Positions 49,957 through 58,733 of a stretch of DNA of 64,000 nt are shown piece by piece. This stretch comes from CALAMC01 sp964459465 (GTDB lineage Bacteria > Zixibacteria > MSB-5A5 > GN15 > PGXB01). Both the position numbers and the translations under genes were made by a program. How positions within the stretch are numbered: the first letter of the stretch is position 1; each line of letters opens with the position of its first letter. Where the stretch lies: NCBI GenBank assembly GCA_964459465.1, contig CAYWLR010000005.1:82000-145999 (forward strand), given 5' to 3'. The notes beneath the pieces were generated by a model. It did not search any database. It was not told the origin of the DNA and worked only from the letters and a program-made list of their open reading frames with translations.

Positions 49957-51309
49957 ATGGAATTGTTTGAAAAAGGCGATCAGGGCGGGCATGATATAAG
50001 CCGGAGTATTCCGCTGGCGGACAGGATGCGTCCGCGATCATTCGAGGATTTTGTGGGGCAGGCAAAACTTGTCGGTCAAAACATGCCGTTTCGCCGGGCC
50101 ATCATGGAAGACCGGGTGACATCGGTTATATTCTGGGGACCGCCGGGTTCGGGCAAGACAACGCTTGCGGAGATTATCGCCCGGACGACGAGCGGCGAGT
50201 TTGTCCCGTTTTCGGCGGTGGCATCGGGGATAAAGCAGGTCAAGGAAGTTATCTCGAAGGCGGGCAATTACAAAAAACTGACCGGGCGCAAAACCTATGT
50301 TTTTATCGATGAAATCCACCGTTTCAACAAGGCCCAGCAGGATGCCTTTTTGCCGTATGTCGAGCGCGGTGACATTGTCCTGATTGGAGCCACGACGGAA
50401 AATCCCTCGTTTGAGGTTATTTCGGCGCTGTTATCGCGGGTCAAGGTGTTTGTGCTGGAACGGTTGTCCGAAGATGACCTCAAAGAGATAATCCGGCGGG
50501 CGCGGGATGATAAAGAACGCGGGTTGGGCGGGATGAATCTTGTTGTCGATGACGATGCGCTGGATTTTATGGCAAAGGCCGCCGACGGTGACGGGCGTCG
50601 GGCGTTGAATATTCTCGAAGCGGCCGCCGATGACGCCGGGCAGGACGGGCATATCACGCTGAATCAGGTGAGGGAAATTTATCAAAAAGCGACGCTCCTT
50701 TATGATAAGGCCGGCGAGGAACATTATAATCTTATTTCGGCCCTGCACAAGGCGGTCCGAGGCGGGGATCCGGATGCCTCGCTTTACTGGTTGGCCAGAA
50801 TGCTGACGTCGGGCGAGGACCGGCATTACGTTGCCCGGCGGTTGATTCGTATGGCTATTGAGGATATCGGGCTGGCGGATCCATTTGCCCTGACGGTGGC
50901 ACTTAACGCCCGCGACACCTATCATTTTCTGGGAACACCGGAGGGTGAACAGGCGCTGGCACAGACGGTTATATATCTGGCTTGCGCTCCCAAATCGAAT
51001 GCGGCGTATACCGCTTTTCAGCAGGCCATGGCCGACGCCGAGCACAAGGGATCGCTTCCGGTTCCACTGTGGATTCGCAACGCGCCAACGTCGCTGATGA
51101 AAGGTCTTGGCTACGGGAAGGATTACGAATACGCCCATGACTACGAAGACGCTCTGACCGACCAGGAATATTTTCCGGAGGAGCTGGCGGGGATGAAATA
51201 CTATCACCCGAAGGGCGCCGGGCGCGAAGCCAAAATCGACGAATATTTAAAAAAATATCGGGAATACCGCCGGACCATGCTTGCCAAGGCGAAAAAAGAC
51301 GGCAGATGA
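49957..51309 (+). CDS. rarA: Replication-associated recombination protein A (RarA/MgsA AAA+ ATPase)
   Basis: Clamp-loader-like AAA+ ATPase acting at stalled replication forks. The 450-residue protein has SIPLADRMRPRSFEDFVGQA-type start, Walker A WGPPGSGKTTLAEIIAR near 65, Walker B/sensor FIDEIHRFNKAQQDAFLPYV near 117, IVLIGATTENPSFEVISALL near 139, and the C-terminal tetramerisation domain (GLADPFALTVALNARDTYHF; GTPEGEQALAQTVIYLACAP). Length and order are typical. Confidence 0.96.
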   Translation: MELFEKGDQGGHDISRSIPLADRMRPRSFEDFVGQAKLVGQNMPFRRAIMEDRVTSVIFWGPPGSGKTTLAEIIARTTSGEFVPFSAVASGIKQVKEVISKAGNYKKLTGRKTYVFIDEIHRFNKAQQDAFLPYVERGDIVLIGATTENPSFEVISALLSRVKVFVLERLSEDDLKEIIRRARDDKERGLGGMNLVVDDDALDFMAKAADGDGRRALNILEAAADDAGQDGHITLNQVREIYQKATLLYDKAGEEHYNLISALHKAVRGGDPDASLYWLARMLTSGEDRHYVARRLIRMAIEDIGLADPFALTVALNARDTYHFLGTPEGEQALAQTVIYLACAPKSNAAYTAFQQAMADAEHKGSLPVPLWIRNAPTSLMKGLGYGKDYEYAHDYEDALTDQEYFPEELAGMKYYHPKGAGREAKIDEYLKKYREYRRTMLAKAKKDGR

Positions 51310-51382
51310 GGCCGCCAATGGCATCCGGGGCTGAACTACTTGAGTGTCGGGGCGTTTAAAAGATAAAAAGACCGCCGAAAAT

Positions 51383-52654
51383 ATGAATATGAAGAAACTA
51401 CTTTCACTTTTGATTTTGTTTATGCTCGGCTTCGGTGTAGGGGCCAAAGCCCAGGTCATGTTTATCCCGATGGATAATACCCAAAGCGATCATCTTAAGG
51501 CCTACGGCATTGCTTTTAAAGCCCTCGAAAAGGGGATGACGGTCGAATGGTTATTAAATTACCGGGGCGGGTCGTTTATCCTTAATGCCGACGATGAACT
51601 GGGCGGCCTGTGTATTTTGCGGGGGGTCAGGACGGAAAATATAAGCTCATCGCAACTGGCCGATATATATCGCACCATAGACGTCGAAAACATGGAGCGA
51701 GTGACACTTGAGAAGGTCCCGGCGATTGCGGTCTATTCACCCGATAACGTGGAACCCTGGGACGATGCCGTCACGCTGGCGCTGACCTACGCCGATATCA
51801 AATATGACCTTATCTGGGACGAAGAAGTTCTGGCGGGGGTGCTCGATGACTATGACTGGCTGCATTTGCACCATGAGGATTTCACCGGGCAGTATGGTAA
51901 ATTTTACGCATCGTTTCGGAATCAACTCTGGTATCGGCAGGAAGTGGAACTGAATGAGACTCTGGCCCGCAAGCTGGGCTTTCACAAGGTATCCGACATG
52001 AAGCTGGCAGTATCGGAAGCCATAAAGGATTATGTGCGTCGGGGCGGATTCATGTTCGCCATGTGCTCGGCGTGCGAAACGATCGATATCGCGCTATCCG
52101 CCTCGGGAGTGGATATTTGTCCGCGCGAATTCGACGGAGACCCGCCCGACCCGGACGCCCAGAGCCGGCTGGATTATTCGCAGGCGCTGGCTTTCGAAAA
52201 TTTCACCATCACGCTCGACCCGATGCTGTATCGACACAGCGACATCGACACCTACCCTGACCGCCTGTCCCGTTTCCCGGCGGCGGAGACGGATTATTTT
52301 TATCTGTTCGAGTTTTCGGCCAAGCTCGACCCGGTTCCGACGATGCTGGTACAAAACCATGTCGGACGGGTCAACGGTTTCATGGGTCAGACGACCGCGT
52401 TCAGGAAATCCCTTTTGAAAAAATATGTCACGGTCATGGGCGAAGTCGAGGGGTTCGATGAAGTGCGTTATATACACGGTAATTTCGGCCGGGGCACATT
52501 TACCTATCTGGCCGGTCACGACCCCGAAGATTATCGTCACATGGTCGGTGATCCGCCGACGGATTTGTCGCTGCACAAGAATTCACCGGGATACCGTTTG
52601 ATTTTGAACAACGTCCTCTTCCCCGCCGCCAAGAAAAAAGAACGCAAGACCTAA
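51383..52654 (+). CDS. Conserved secreted protein of unknown function (family sometimes labelled asparagine synthetase B)
   Basis: A 423-residue exported protein: signal peptide to residue about 24 (GVGAKAQ), then VMFIPMDNTQSDHLKAYGIA, MTVEWLLNYRGGSFILNADD, DYDWLHLHHEDFTGQYGKFY near 155, GGFMFAMCSACETIDIALSA near 220 and YIHGNFGRGTFTYLAGHDPE near 365. From memory, close relatives in Bacteroidota-type genomes carry an 'asparagine synthetase B' label, but neither the glutaminase nor the synthetase domain is present, so that name is not used. DUF4159-like glutamine-amidotransferase fold is possible (GG.MF.MCSA). ATG at 51383 chosen for the signal peptide. Confidence 0.6.
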   Translation: MNMKKLLSLLILFMLGFGVGAKAQVMFIPMDNTQSDHLKAYGIAFKALEKGMTVEWLLNYRGGSFILNADDELGGLCILRGVRTENISSSQLADIYRTIDVENMERVTLEKVPAIAVYSPDNVEPWDDAVTLALTYADIKYDLIWDEEVLAGVLDDYDWLHLHHEDFTGQYGKFYASFRNQLWYRQEVELNETLARKLGFHKVSDMKLAVSEAIKDYVRRGGFMFAMCSACETIDIALSASGVDICPREFDGDPPDPDAQSRLDYSQALAFENFTITLDPMLYRHSDIDTYPDRLSRFPAAETDYFYLFEFSAKLDPVPTMLVQNHVGRVNGFMGQTTAFRKSLLKKYVTVMGEVEGFDEVRYIHGNFGRGTFTYLAGHDPEDYRHMVGDPPTDLSLHKNSPGYRLILNNVLFPAAKKKERKT

Positions 52655-53040
52655 AACTGCACGGTTAATAGTACAATCAGAACTCCGGCTATAACCATAG
52701 CCGTACTGACCAACGACAGGGCGGTATTTCTCATATTATTGGCTCGGCGGTCGGATTCGGTTGTACAGCCGGGGAAGAAAAGATAGCCGCATGCTTTGAC
52801 AAGTATAAAAACCGACAGGCCGATGATAAACCAGCCAAACCGAGAATAATCCCTCACGTTTTCATATATCCCCCATCCGGAAAACAGCATTAGAATCAAA
52901 CCGGTAATTCGAACCGATATTATCCTGTCGGCGAAACGGTTATAGATATTTCTAAATGCTTCCGGATGGAATACGGCTGGGAGGCGATGGATAATAATCA
53001 GGCATCCAAGAATGATGGTATAAACTTTGGCGCCGGACAT
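52651..53040 (-). CDS. Small four-helix membrane protein downstream of feoB
   Basis: A 129-residue hydrophobic protein with about four transmembrane helices (VYTIILGCLIIIHRLPAVF, ITGLILMLFSGWGIY, GWFIIGLSVFILVKACGYLF, LSLVSTAMVIAGVLIVLLTV). The short loops contain a Cys in FFPGCTTESDRR. No family recognised. The ATG lies 5 nt after the feoB stop, so it is the last gene of the dtxR-feoA-feoB operon and may be an accessory of ferrous iron uptake, which is inference. The frame is open upstream into feoB, but that part is an overlap. Confidence 0.65.
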   Translation of the reverse strand: MSGAKVYTIILGCLIIIHRLPAVFHPEAFRNIYNRFADRIISVRITGLILMLFSGWGIYENVRDYSRFGWFIIGLSVFILVKACGYLFFPGCTTESDRRANNMRNTALSLVSTAMVIAGVLIVLLTVQF

Positions 53041-53045
53041 GTTTA

Positions 53046-55193
53046 TCAGCCGAGACCGAGCAGGCGTCCGCCCTGATAGATGACAAAGGCCGCCAGCCAA
53101 GCCAGAATCAACTGAAAAACGACGGCAAACCACATCCAGCGCATTCCGATTTCGCGCCGAATGGCCAGGATACTGACGATACAGGGCGTATAAAGTAAGA
53201 CAAAAACCATGAAAGTATAGGCCACCAGCGGCGTTATGCCTTTTTCGGGGTCCTGTAAGGCGGCAATCAGGCTGTTGGATTTTTCGTCGATATCCGCTCC
53301 CAGCTGGTACAGAACACCCATCGAAGAGACCACCACCTCCTTGGCGACAAACCCGGTAATGAGAGAAACACCCATCTGCCAGTTGAACCCGATCGGGGTC
53401 ACGAACGGTTCGATGGCATAGCCAAGGCGCCCGATGTACGAATATCCCAGAATTTCCGAGGCCCGTTCGGCTTTCAGCGACGCAATGGTTTCGTCTTTAT
53501 CGGGCAAGGCGCTTTGCTCGGCCTGAATAATCATGGCATCATAATCGACGTCGAAGGTTTCTTTGCGGGGGAAATAACCCAGGGCCCAGAGTATGATTGA
53601 AGCGATGAGGATTACGCCGCCCATTTTTTTCAGATAGATTTGCGTTCGTTCCCACATGTGGATTAAAACGGAACGCACAGTCGGCCAGCGGTATGGCGGA
53701 AGTTCCATGACAAAAGGAATATCCTCGCCGCTTAAAATGGTTTTTTTGAATACTTTTCCGAGGACGACGGCCGTGGCAATACCGAGCAGATAAATCGAGA
53801 AAATGACATTACCGGCGTGAATTCCAAAAAAGGCCCCGGCGAACAGGATATAGACCGGCAATCGGGCGCTGCATGACATAAAGGGAGTCAACAGCGTGGT
53901 CAAGATACGGTCGCGCTGCGATTCCAACGTGCGGGTGGACATGATGGCCGGAACGGCGCAACCGAAGCCCATCAGAAGCGGTATGAAAGATTTGCCATGC
54001 AGGCCCATGAAATGCATGGGGCGGTCCATCAAAAAAGCGGCGCGGGACATATAACCGGAGTCTTCGAGCAGTGATATTCCCAAAAAAAGTATGACGATGT
54101 TGGGCAAAAAGACGATGACGGAACCGACGCCACCGATGATGCCGTCGACGATCATATCGGCCCAGATTCCCTTCGGTAATATCGAAACCATGATGCCTTG
54201 CAGAGCAGTTACTCCGGTTTCAATCCAATGCATGGGGTATTCACCGATGCGGAAGGTGGCCTGAAAAATCAGCCACATCAGAAAAAGAAAGATGGGATAG
54301 CCCAGAATTTTATGGGTCAGCAGTTGGTCGACCTGATTGGATATTTTCATCCGGTCGATTTCGGAGCGACGCATGACCTCACGGATAATCCCGGCTACAT
54401 AGCCATAACGTCCTTCGGTGATGACTATTTCCGGGTCCTGCTCGGTGGTGCTTTTGATGTGTTTGAGGGATTCATTGACCTTTCCCGAAAGCATGTTATA
54501 AGCTTCCTTGCCGGTCAGATAGCGACTGGTGATTTCCTTGTCGCCTTCGAGCAGTTTGATGGCCATCCAGCGGGGATTATGACACCCGCGGCATCCCGGA
54601 CATCTTTTAACGTGGTGGGTCAGGCCGGTGACAATGTCATCGAGCTGGGGACCATAAGAAATCGGCAGGCTAATGCCGTCGCGACAGCCGCAAGTATAAA
54701 GGTCAACGCAGGCATCGAGCAGTTTATCGATGCCCTGATTACGGTTGGCGATGGTTTTGACGACGGGAGCGCGAAGCAACAGGGACATCTTTTCGGTATC
54801 GATTTCGATGCCGTTTTCGACGGCTTCATCCCACATATTAAGGTCGATGACAAGATTGACACCCATTTCCATAAGCTGGGTGGTCAGATAGAGACTGCGT
54901 TCGAGGTTGCCGCTGTCGATGACATTGATAATCAAGTCGGGTTTTTCGTTTATTATAAAATCGCGGGCGACTTTTTCATCGAGGCTGTATGCGGTCAGGC
55001 TGTATGTGCCGGGCAGGTCGATGAAGGTTATATCATGACTTTTGTATTTTTTATGCCCGATGCGTTTTTCGACGGTGACGCCGGGGAAATTGGCGACTCT
55101 CTGATGCGCCCCGGTCAGGCAGTTGAATATCGAGGTTTTGCCGGAATTGGGGTTACCGGCCAGGGCGATTTTTATCTCGCGGGTTGCATCCAC
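53046..55193 (-). CDS. feoB: Ferrous iron transport protein B
   Basis: GTPase-gated Fe2+ importer of the inner membrane. The 715-residue protein has the G domain: G1 GNPNSGKTSIFNCLTG near 14, G3 DLPGTYSLTAYS near 58, NVIDSGNLERSLYLTTQLME and G4 NMWDE. Then come the GATE/core helices (LPNIVILFLGISLLEDSGYM; MGFGCAVPAIMSTRTLESQR). The spacer after the G domain carries CPGCRGCHNPRW (near 200) and TCGCRDG (near 170), unusually Cys-rich. feoA is 3 nt upstream. Confidence 0.96.
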   Translation of the reverse strand: MDATREIKIALAGNPNSGKTSIFNCLTGAHQRVANFPGVTVEKRIGHKKYKSHDITFIDLPGTYSLTAYSLDEKVARDFIINEKPDLIINVIDSGNLERSLYLTTQLMEMGVNLVIDLNMWDEAVENGIEIDTEKMSLLLRAPVVKTIANRNQGIDKLLDACVDLYTCGCRDGISLPISYGPQLDDIVTGLTHHVKRCPGCRGCHNPRWMAIKLLEGDKEITSRYLTGKEAYNMLSGKVNESLKHIKSTTEQDPEIVITEGRYGYVAGIIREVMRRSEIDRMKISNQVDQLLTHKILGYPIFLFLMWLIFQATFRIGEYPMHWIETGVTALQGIMVSILPKGIWADMIVDGIIGGVGSVIVFLPNIVILFLGISLLEDSGYMSRAAFLMDRPMHFMGLHGKSFIPLLMGFGCAVPAIMSTRTLESQRDRILTTLLTPFMSCSARLPVYILFAGAFFGIHAGNVIFSIYLLGIATAVVLGKVFKKTILSGEDIPFVMELPPYRWPTVRSVLIHMWERTQIYLKKMGGVILIASIILWALGYFPRKETFDVDYDAMIIQAEQSALPDKDETIASLKAERASEILGYSYIGRLGYAIEPFVTPIGFNWQMGVSLITGFVAKEVVVSSMGVLYQLGADIDEKSNSLIAALQDPEKGITPLVAYTFMVFVLLYTPCIVSILAIRREIGMRWMWFAVVFQLILAWLAAFVIYQGGRLLGLG

Positions 55194-55196
55194 AAT

Positions 55197-55439
55197 TTAT
55201 TCAGTCACGGGGTCGACAAAAACAAGAGCCGCTTCGCTGCGCCGTATCGATATATGACCATTGCCGAAAGAAATTTCCAGCGGGTCTTTGAGCGGCGCCG
55301 CTTTGATCATCTGAACCGTTTCCCCGGAATGCAAACCGAGGTCGTAAAGGCGGCGCCTGATGGCCCCGTAACCACCGACCCTGATGACCCGACCCTTCTG
55401 TCCGGGCTTCAATTGCCCGAGATTCATTGTTTCACCCAT
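55197..55439 (-). CDS. feoA: Ferrous iron transport protein A
   Basis: Small SH3-like cytoplasmic partner of FeoB. The 80-residue product has LGQLKPGQKGRVIRVGGYGA, RRRLYDLGLHSGETVQMIKA and LKDPLEISFGNGHISIRRSE, the FeoA fold. It lies between dtxR and feoB, 26 nt and 3 nt away. Confidence 0.95.
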   Translation of the reverse strand: MGETMNLGQLKPGQKGRVIRVGGYGAIRRRLYDLGLHSGETVQMIKAAPLKDPLEISFGNGHISIRRSEAALVFVDPVTE

Positions 55440-55465
55440 GGTATCAGTCTCTGTCCAGTGCCATA

Positions 55466-55888
55466 TTATTTACGGGAAGATTTGATGGCATCATAATCAA
55501 TTCTTCCCAGCTTCGAAGATTGCATTTTTTCGACCAGGATCTCCAGACGGTGCATCGTTTCCCGGCTGATAGCGTGTTCCATCTGGCAGGCTTCGTTTTC
55601 GGCGATGTCATGCGGGAGATGCAGGATATTGGTCAGGAAAATCCGTATGGCCCGGTGGGCCCGGTATATTCCAGCCCCGATCCGACGGCCGTCTTCATTG
55701 AGAATAATTTTGCCATAGTGTTCCTGATAAACCAGGCCGTATTCTTTAAGTTTGCTGACGGCGGAATTGACGGTCGGGAGAGTCACGTCCAGTTCGCGGG
55801 CGACTTCGGTAATGCTGACGGGACGGTTATCCGGTGACAGGAGATAAATGGTCTCCAGATAATCTTCTTCGCGTGATGTTAAATCCAT
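55466..55888 (-). CDS. DtxR-family metal-dependent transcriptional repressor
   Basis: A 140-residue regulator with winged helix-turn-helix (residues about 5-70: SITEVARELDVTLPTVNSAV, LKEYGLVYQEHYGKIILNED) and the dimerisation/metal domain with NEACQMEHAIS near 98. The Cys in EAC-x-MEH resembles the iron-responsive DtxR/IdeR ligand set; the Met10 position is Asp, as in MntR. The C-terminal SH3 domain is absent. First gene of the feoA-feoB operon, with a palindrome in its promoter. Iron-dependent autorepression is inference. Confidence 0.88.
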   Translation of the reverse strand: MDLTSREEDYLETIYLLSPDNRPVSITEVARELDVTLPTVNSAVSKLKEYGLVYQEHYGKIILNEDGRRIGAGIYRAHRAIRIFLTNILHLPHDIAENEACQMEHAISRETMHRLEILVEKMQSSKLGRIDYDAIKSSRK

Positions 55889-55896
55889 AGCCTTAT

Positions 55897-55925
55897 AGAA
55901 TATTAGATAAGTCTAACAATGTCAA
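55897..55925 (-). promoter_or_regulatory. Promoter of the dtxR-feoA-feoB operon
   Basis: Minus-strand TTGACA (55920-55925), 17-nt spacer, TATTCT (55897-55902). The -10 ends 8 nt before the ATG (55888), giving an almost leaderless mRNA. The operator palindrome fills the spacer. Confidence 0.65.
55903..55916. promoter_or_regulatory. DtxR-type operator palindrome
   Basis: TTAGATAAGTCTAA, a dyad TTAGA-N4-TCTAA sitting exactly between -35 and -10. The TTAG...CTAA arms match the general form of DtxR/IdeR-family sites. Binding by the repressor would block RNA polymerase. Confidence 0.55.
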
Positions 55926-56049
55926 GGTATTCTTTGCGACACCGCGGATGCGCACACAAACGCTTATCTTGCTGTATATCAAGCGGTTATACTGTCAAGA
56001 CAGCAGCCATGTCGATTTTTGGTTTTCTGTTAATGTGCCAAAATTCACT

Positions 56050-56078
56050 TTGAGAATGAGCAAGCGGTTTTATATTCT
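56050..56078 (+). promoter_or_regulatory. Possible promoter of the hem operon
   Basis: TTGAGA (56050-56055), 17-nt spacer, TATTCT (56073-56078). Leader of about 14 nt to the ATG at 56099. It contains no clear ribosome site. Confidence 0.45.
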
Positions 56079-56098
56079 TTAAGTTATATTAAAAGTAT

Positions 56099-57766
56099 AT
56101 GACGGATATGAAACTTATAATCGGGACTCGCGGCAGCCAATTAGCGTTGCGCCAGGCTGAAGAAATCAAGAAGCAGCTGATAAGCCTTGGGACTCAAATC
56201 AGGATTAAAATTATCAAGACGCAAGGGGATAAAATTGCCGATTTGGGTTTTGACAAAATGGAGGGCAAGGGTTTTTTCACCAAAGAATTGGAGGAGGCCC
56301 TGCTCGACGGTCGGGTCGATATGGCGGTGCATTCATTGAAGGATTTGCCGACCGAACCGGCACCGGGTCTGAAGATAGCGGCTTATTGCAGCCCGGAGGA
56401 TTCTTCGGAAGTAATCCTTATGAAACCCGGATTTTTCGACCGTTATCGCTTTATGCAAATCAAACCGGGGGCGTGTATCGGAACCGGATCGGTGCGCCGG
56501 GAGGCACAGATAAAGTATTTCAGGCCAGATCTGGAAATCAAACCGCTTCGGGGCAATTTGGGCACGCGTATTCAGAAACTTCGCGACGGTAACTATGATG
56601 CCATCATAGTGGCCAAGGCCGGACTGGATCGGTTACGACCGGATATCGAGGATTTGACTACGGTCGTTCTGGATAAATCCGAATTTTTGCCTGCTCCCGG
56701 GCAGGGCATTTTAGCCATCGAGATCAAAAGCGACAATGATAAACTGGCGGCCATGCTGGAAAAGCTGAATAACGACAACGCCGAAAAGCGGGCCCGTCTG
56801 GAGCGGGGTCTTCTGGCCCGGTTTCGGGGCGGCTGTCATCTTCCGCTGGCGGTACATTCGGAACAGACGAAAACCGGGTACGCCCTCAAAGCATTTTGGG
56901 GGATCAAGGGGAGAGACAACTGGCAATTGCCGGTTATTTTTGAAGGGACGCATCACAATATCGAAGTCCTCGTGGATATGGCGTACAAGGAATTGACCGA
57001 AATGACCCAGCCGGCAACTGAAGGTGCGGCTTTAAAAGTTTTAATTACTCGAGCCAAAGAGGAAGCGTCGGAATTTTTCAAAGGCCGACTGACGCAGTTG
57101 GAGCCGATATATTATCCCGTATTTCAGATTGTCCCCAAAATCGACAAAACCCGAATAAATCGCATTGTCGCCAATATTGATAAGTACGACTGGATAATAT
57201 TCACCAGCAAAAACGGGGTGCAGATATTTCTGGACGAACTGGCCGATCGTAAAGTCGAGATAGCGTCGCGGACAAAGATTGCATCGGTGGGTCAACGCAC
57301 GGCCCGGCTATTGAAGGTGCGCGAGGTGGCGGTGACATTTGTCCCCACGCGCGAGAGCGCGGAAGGTTTATTAAACGAATTGCCGTCGCTTTTAAAAAAG
57401 GGCGAACGGGTACTTTTGCCGCAGGGCGAAGATGCGCCGAGGTTGTTGCAGGATGGCCTGACGGCGAAAGGTCTCAAGGTTGAAAGAATTGATATTTATA
57501 AAACCATGCCGACACCGGCGGAATCACTGCCGGCGATAAATTGCTCTGAAATCGGGGCATATATATTCACCAGTCCGCTGTCCGTAAAATTTTTCAAGGA
57601 TTTGGGACATGATATCCCGGCCCGTGCCTGGGTGGCGGTTCTGGGAAGTCCGACCGCCGGGGCGCTGGCAGAATTTTATCGCAAGCCGGATTATATTCCC
57701 GGCAAAGCCGACTTACACGATATTGCCGACAAAATACTGGAGATGATACAAAATGGACATGAATAA
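56099..57766 (+). CDS. hemCD: Hydroxymethylbilane synthase fused to uroporphyrinogen-III synthase
   Basis: A bifunctional haem-pathway enzyme of 555 residues. Residues 1 to about 305 are HemC: IGTRGSQLALRQAEEIKKQL, FFTKELEEALLDGRVDMAVH, SLKDLPTEP, GTGSVRREAQIKYF and LLARFRGGCHLPLAVHS, where the Cys of GGC binds the dipyrromethane cofactor. Residues about 310-555 are HemD: VLITRAKEEASEFFKGRL, DWIIFTSKNGVQIFLDEL, and YIFTSPLSVKFFKDLG. The fusion links the two sequential steps, so unstable hydroxymethylbilane is passed on directly. hemB overlaps its 3' end by 14 nt. Confidence 0.94.
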   Translation: MTDMKLIIGTRGSQLALRQAEEIKKQLISLGTQIRIKIIKTQGDKIADLGFDKMEGKGFFTKELEEALLDGRVDMAVHSLKDLPTEPAPGLKIAAYCSPEDSSEVILMKPGFFDRYRFMQIKPGACIGTGSVRREAQIKYFRPDLEIKPLRGNLGTRIQKLRDGNYDAIIVAKAGLDRLRPDIEDLTTVVLDKSEFLPAPGQGILAIEIKSDNDKLAAMLEKLNNDNAEKRARLERGLLARFRGGCHLPLAVHSEQTKTGYALKAFWGIKGRDNWQLPVIFEGTHHNIEVLVDMAYKELTEMTQPATEGAALKVLITRAKEEASEFFKGRLTQLEPIYYPVFQIVPKIDKTRINRIVANIDKYDWIIFTSKNGVQIFLDELADRKVEIASRTKIASVGQRTARLLKVREVAVTFVPTRESAEGLLNELPSLLKKGERVLLPQGEDAPRLLQDGLTAKGLKVERIDIYKTMPTPAESLPAINCSEIGAYIFTSPLSVKFFKDLGHDIPARAWVAVLGSPTAGALAEFYRKPDYIPGKADLHDIADKILEMIQNGHE

Positions 57767-58733
57767 TCGCCCCCGCCGTTTGAGGCGCAATAAAATCATC
57801 CGCGACCTGATCGCGGAAACCCGACTCGACGCCCGGAAAATGATCATGCCGTACTTTATCACCGAGAAGGGCGGTTTGCGGGTCGAAATAGAGTCATTGC
57901 CCGGCATATATCGTGACCCGGCCGATAAATTTGCGGAAATGTTCAAGGCCGATTATGATTTGGGTATCAACAAAATCATGCTGTTCGGGGTAGTCGAAAA
58001 AAAGGATGAAACCGGTTCGTTCGCTGATGACGCTCGCAATCCGGTCATGCAGGTAACGTCCGAGCTTAAAAGTCGTTATGGGGAGGATATCTTCATCGCA
58101 TCCGACATTTGCCTGTGTGAATACACGTCGTCGGGCCATTGCGGGCTGGTGACCGACGGTCGTATCGACAACGACAAGACGCTGGACCGTCTGGCCGAGA
58201 TTGCCATTGCGCACGCGCGGGCGGGGGCCGATTGTGTCGGGCCGTCGGACATGATGGACGGCCGGATCCGGCATATTCGCGGGGCGCTGGAAGGCAATTC
58301 GTTGTATGAAACCATAATTCTGGCGTACACGGCCAAATACGCCTCGGCGTACTATGGCCCGTTTCGCGACGCCGCCGGGAGCGCCCCGAAATTCGGGGAT
58401 CGGTCGTCGTATCAGATGGATATACGCAACGCCCGCGAGGCATTGTTCGAACTGGAACTCGATCTGGAGGAAGGCGCCGATATTGTCATGGTTAAACCGG
58501 CGCTGGCTTATCTGGATATAGTAAGGCTGTTCAAGGAGCATTCGCCGGTGCCAGTAGCGGCGTACAATGTCTCCGGTGAATACAGCATGGCCAAGTTGAT
58601 GGTGCGTCAGGGCCTGGCCGAAGAAAAGAAGCTGGTGCTTGAAAATCTTACGTCAATATTCCGGGCCGGGGTGGATCTGGTTTTGACCTATCATCTGCGC
58701 GACATATTACAAAACGGATGGCTGGATGATTGA
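57753..58733 (+). CDS. hemB: Delta-aminolevulinic acid dehydratase (porphobilinogen synthase)
   Basis: Condenses two 5-aminolevulinates to porphobilinogen. The 326-residue TIM barrel has the zinc site DICLCEYTSSGHCGLV (three Cys, near 113), APKFGDRSSYQMD (Lys of the A site near 208), and the Schiff-base Lys in DIVMVKPALAYLDIV near 245. The Cys-type metal site marks it as a zinc enzyme rather than the magnesium-only class. It overlaps hemCD by 14 nt and hemL by 8 nt. Confidence 0.96.
   Translation: MDMNNRPRRLRRNKIIRDLIAETRLDARKMIMPYFITEKGGLRVEIESLPGIYRDPADKFAEMFKADYDLGINKIMLFGVVEKKDETGSFADDARNPVMQVTSELKSRYGEDIFIASDICLCEYTSSGHCGLVTDGRIDNDKTLDRLAEIAIAHARAGADCVGPSDMMDGRIRHIRGALEGNSLYETIILAYTAKYASAYYGPFRDAAGSAPKFGDRSSYQMDIRNAREALFELELDLEEGADIVMVKPALAYLDIVRLFKEHSPVPVAAYNVSGEYSMAKLMVRQGLAEEKKLVLENLTSIFRAGVDLVLTYHLRDILQNGWLDD

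Noticed and set aside
54198..55496. 432-codon open frame on the plus strand, antisense to feoB and feoA
   Set aside because: It mirrors the codon structure of feoB and shows no domain of its own, no ribosome site and no promoter. The feoB/feoA products are unmistakable.
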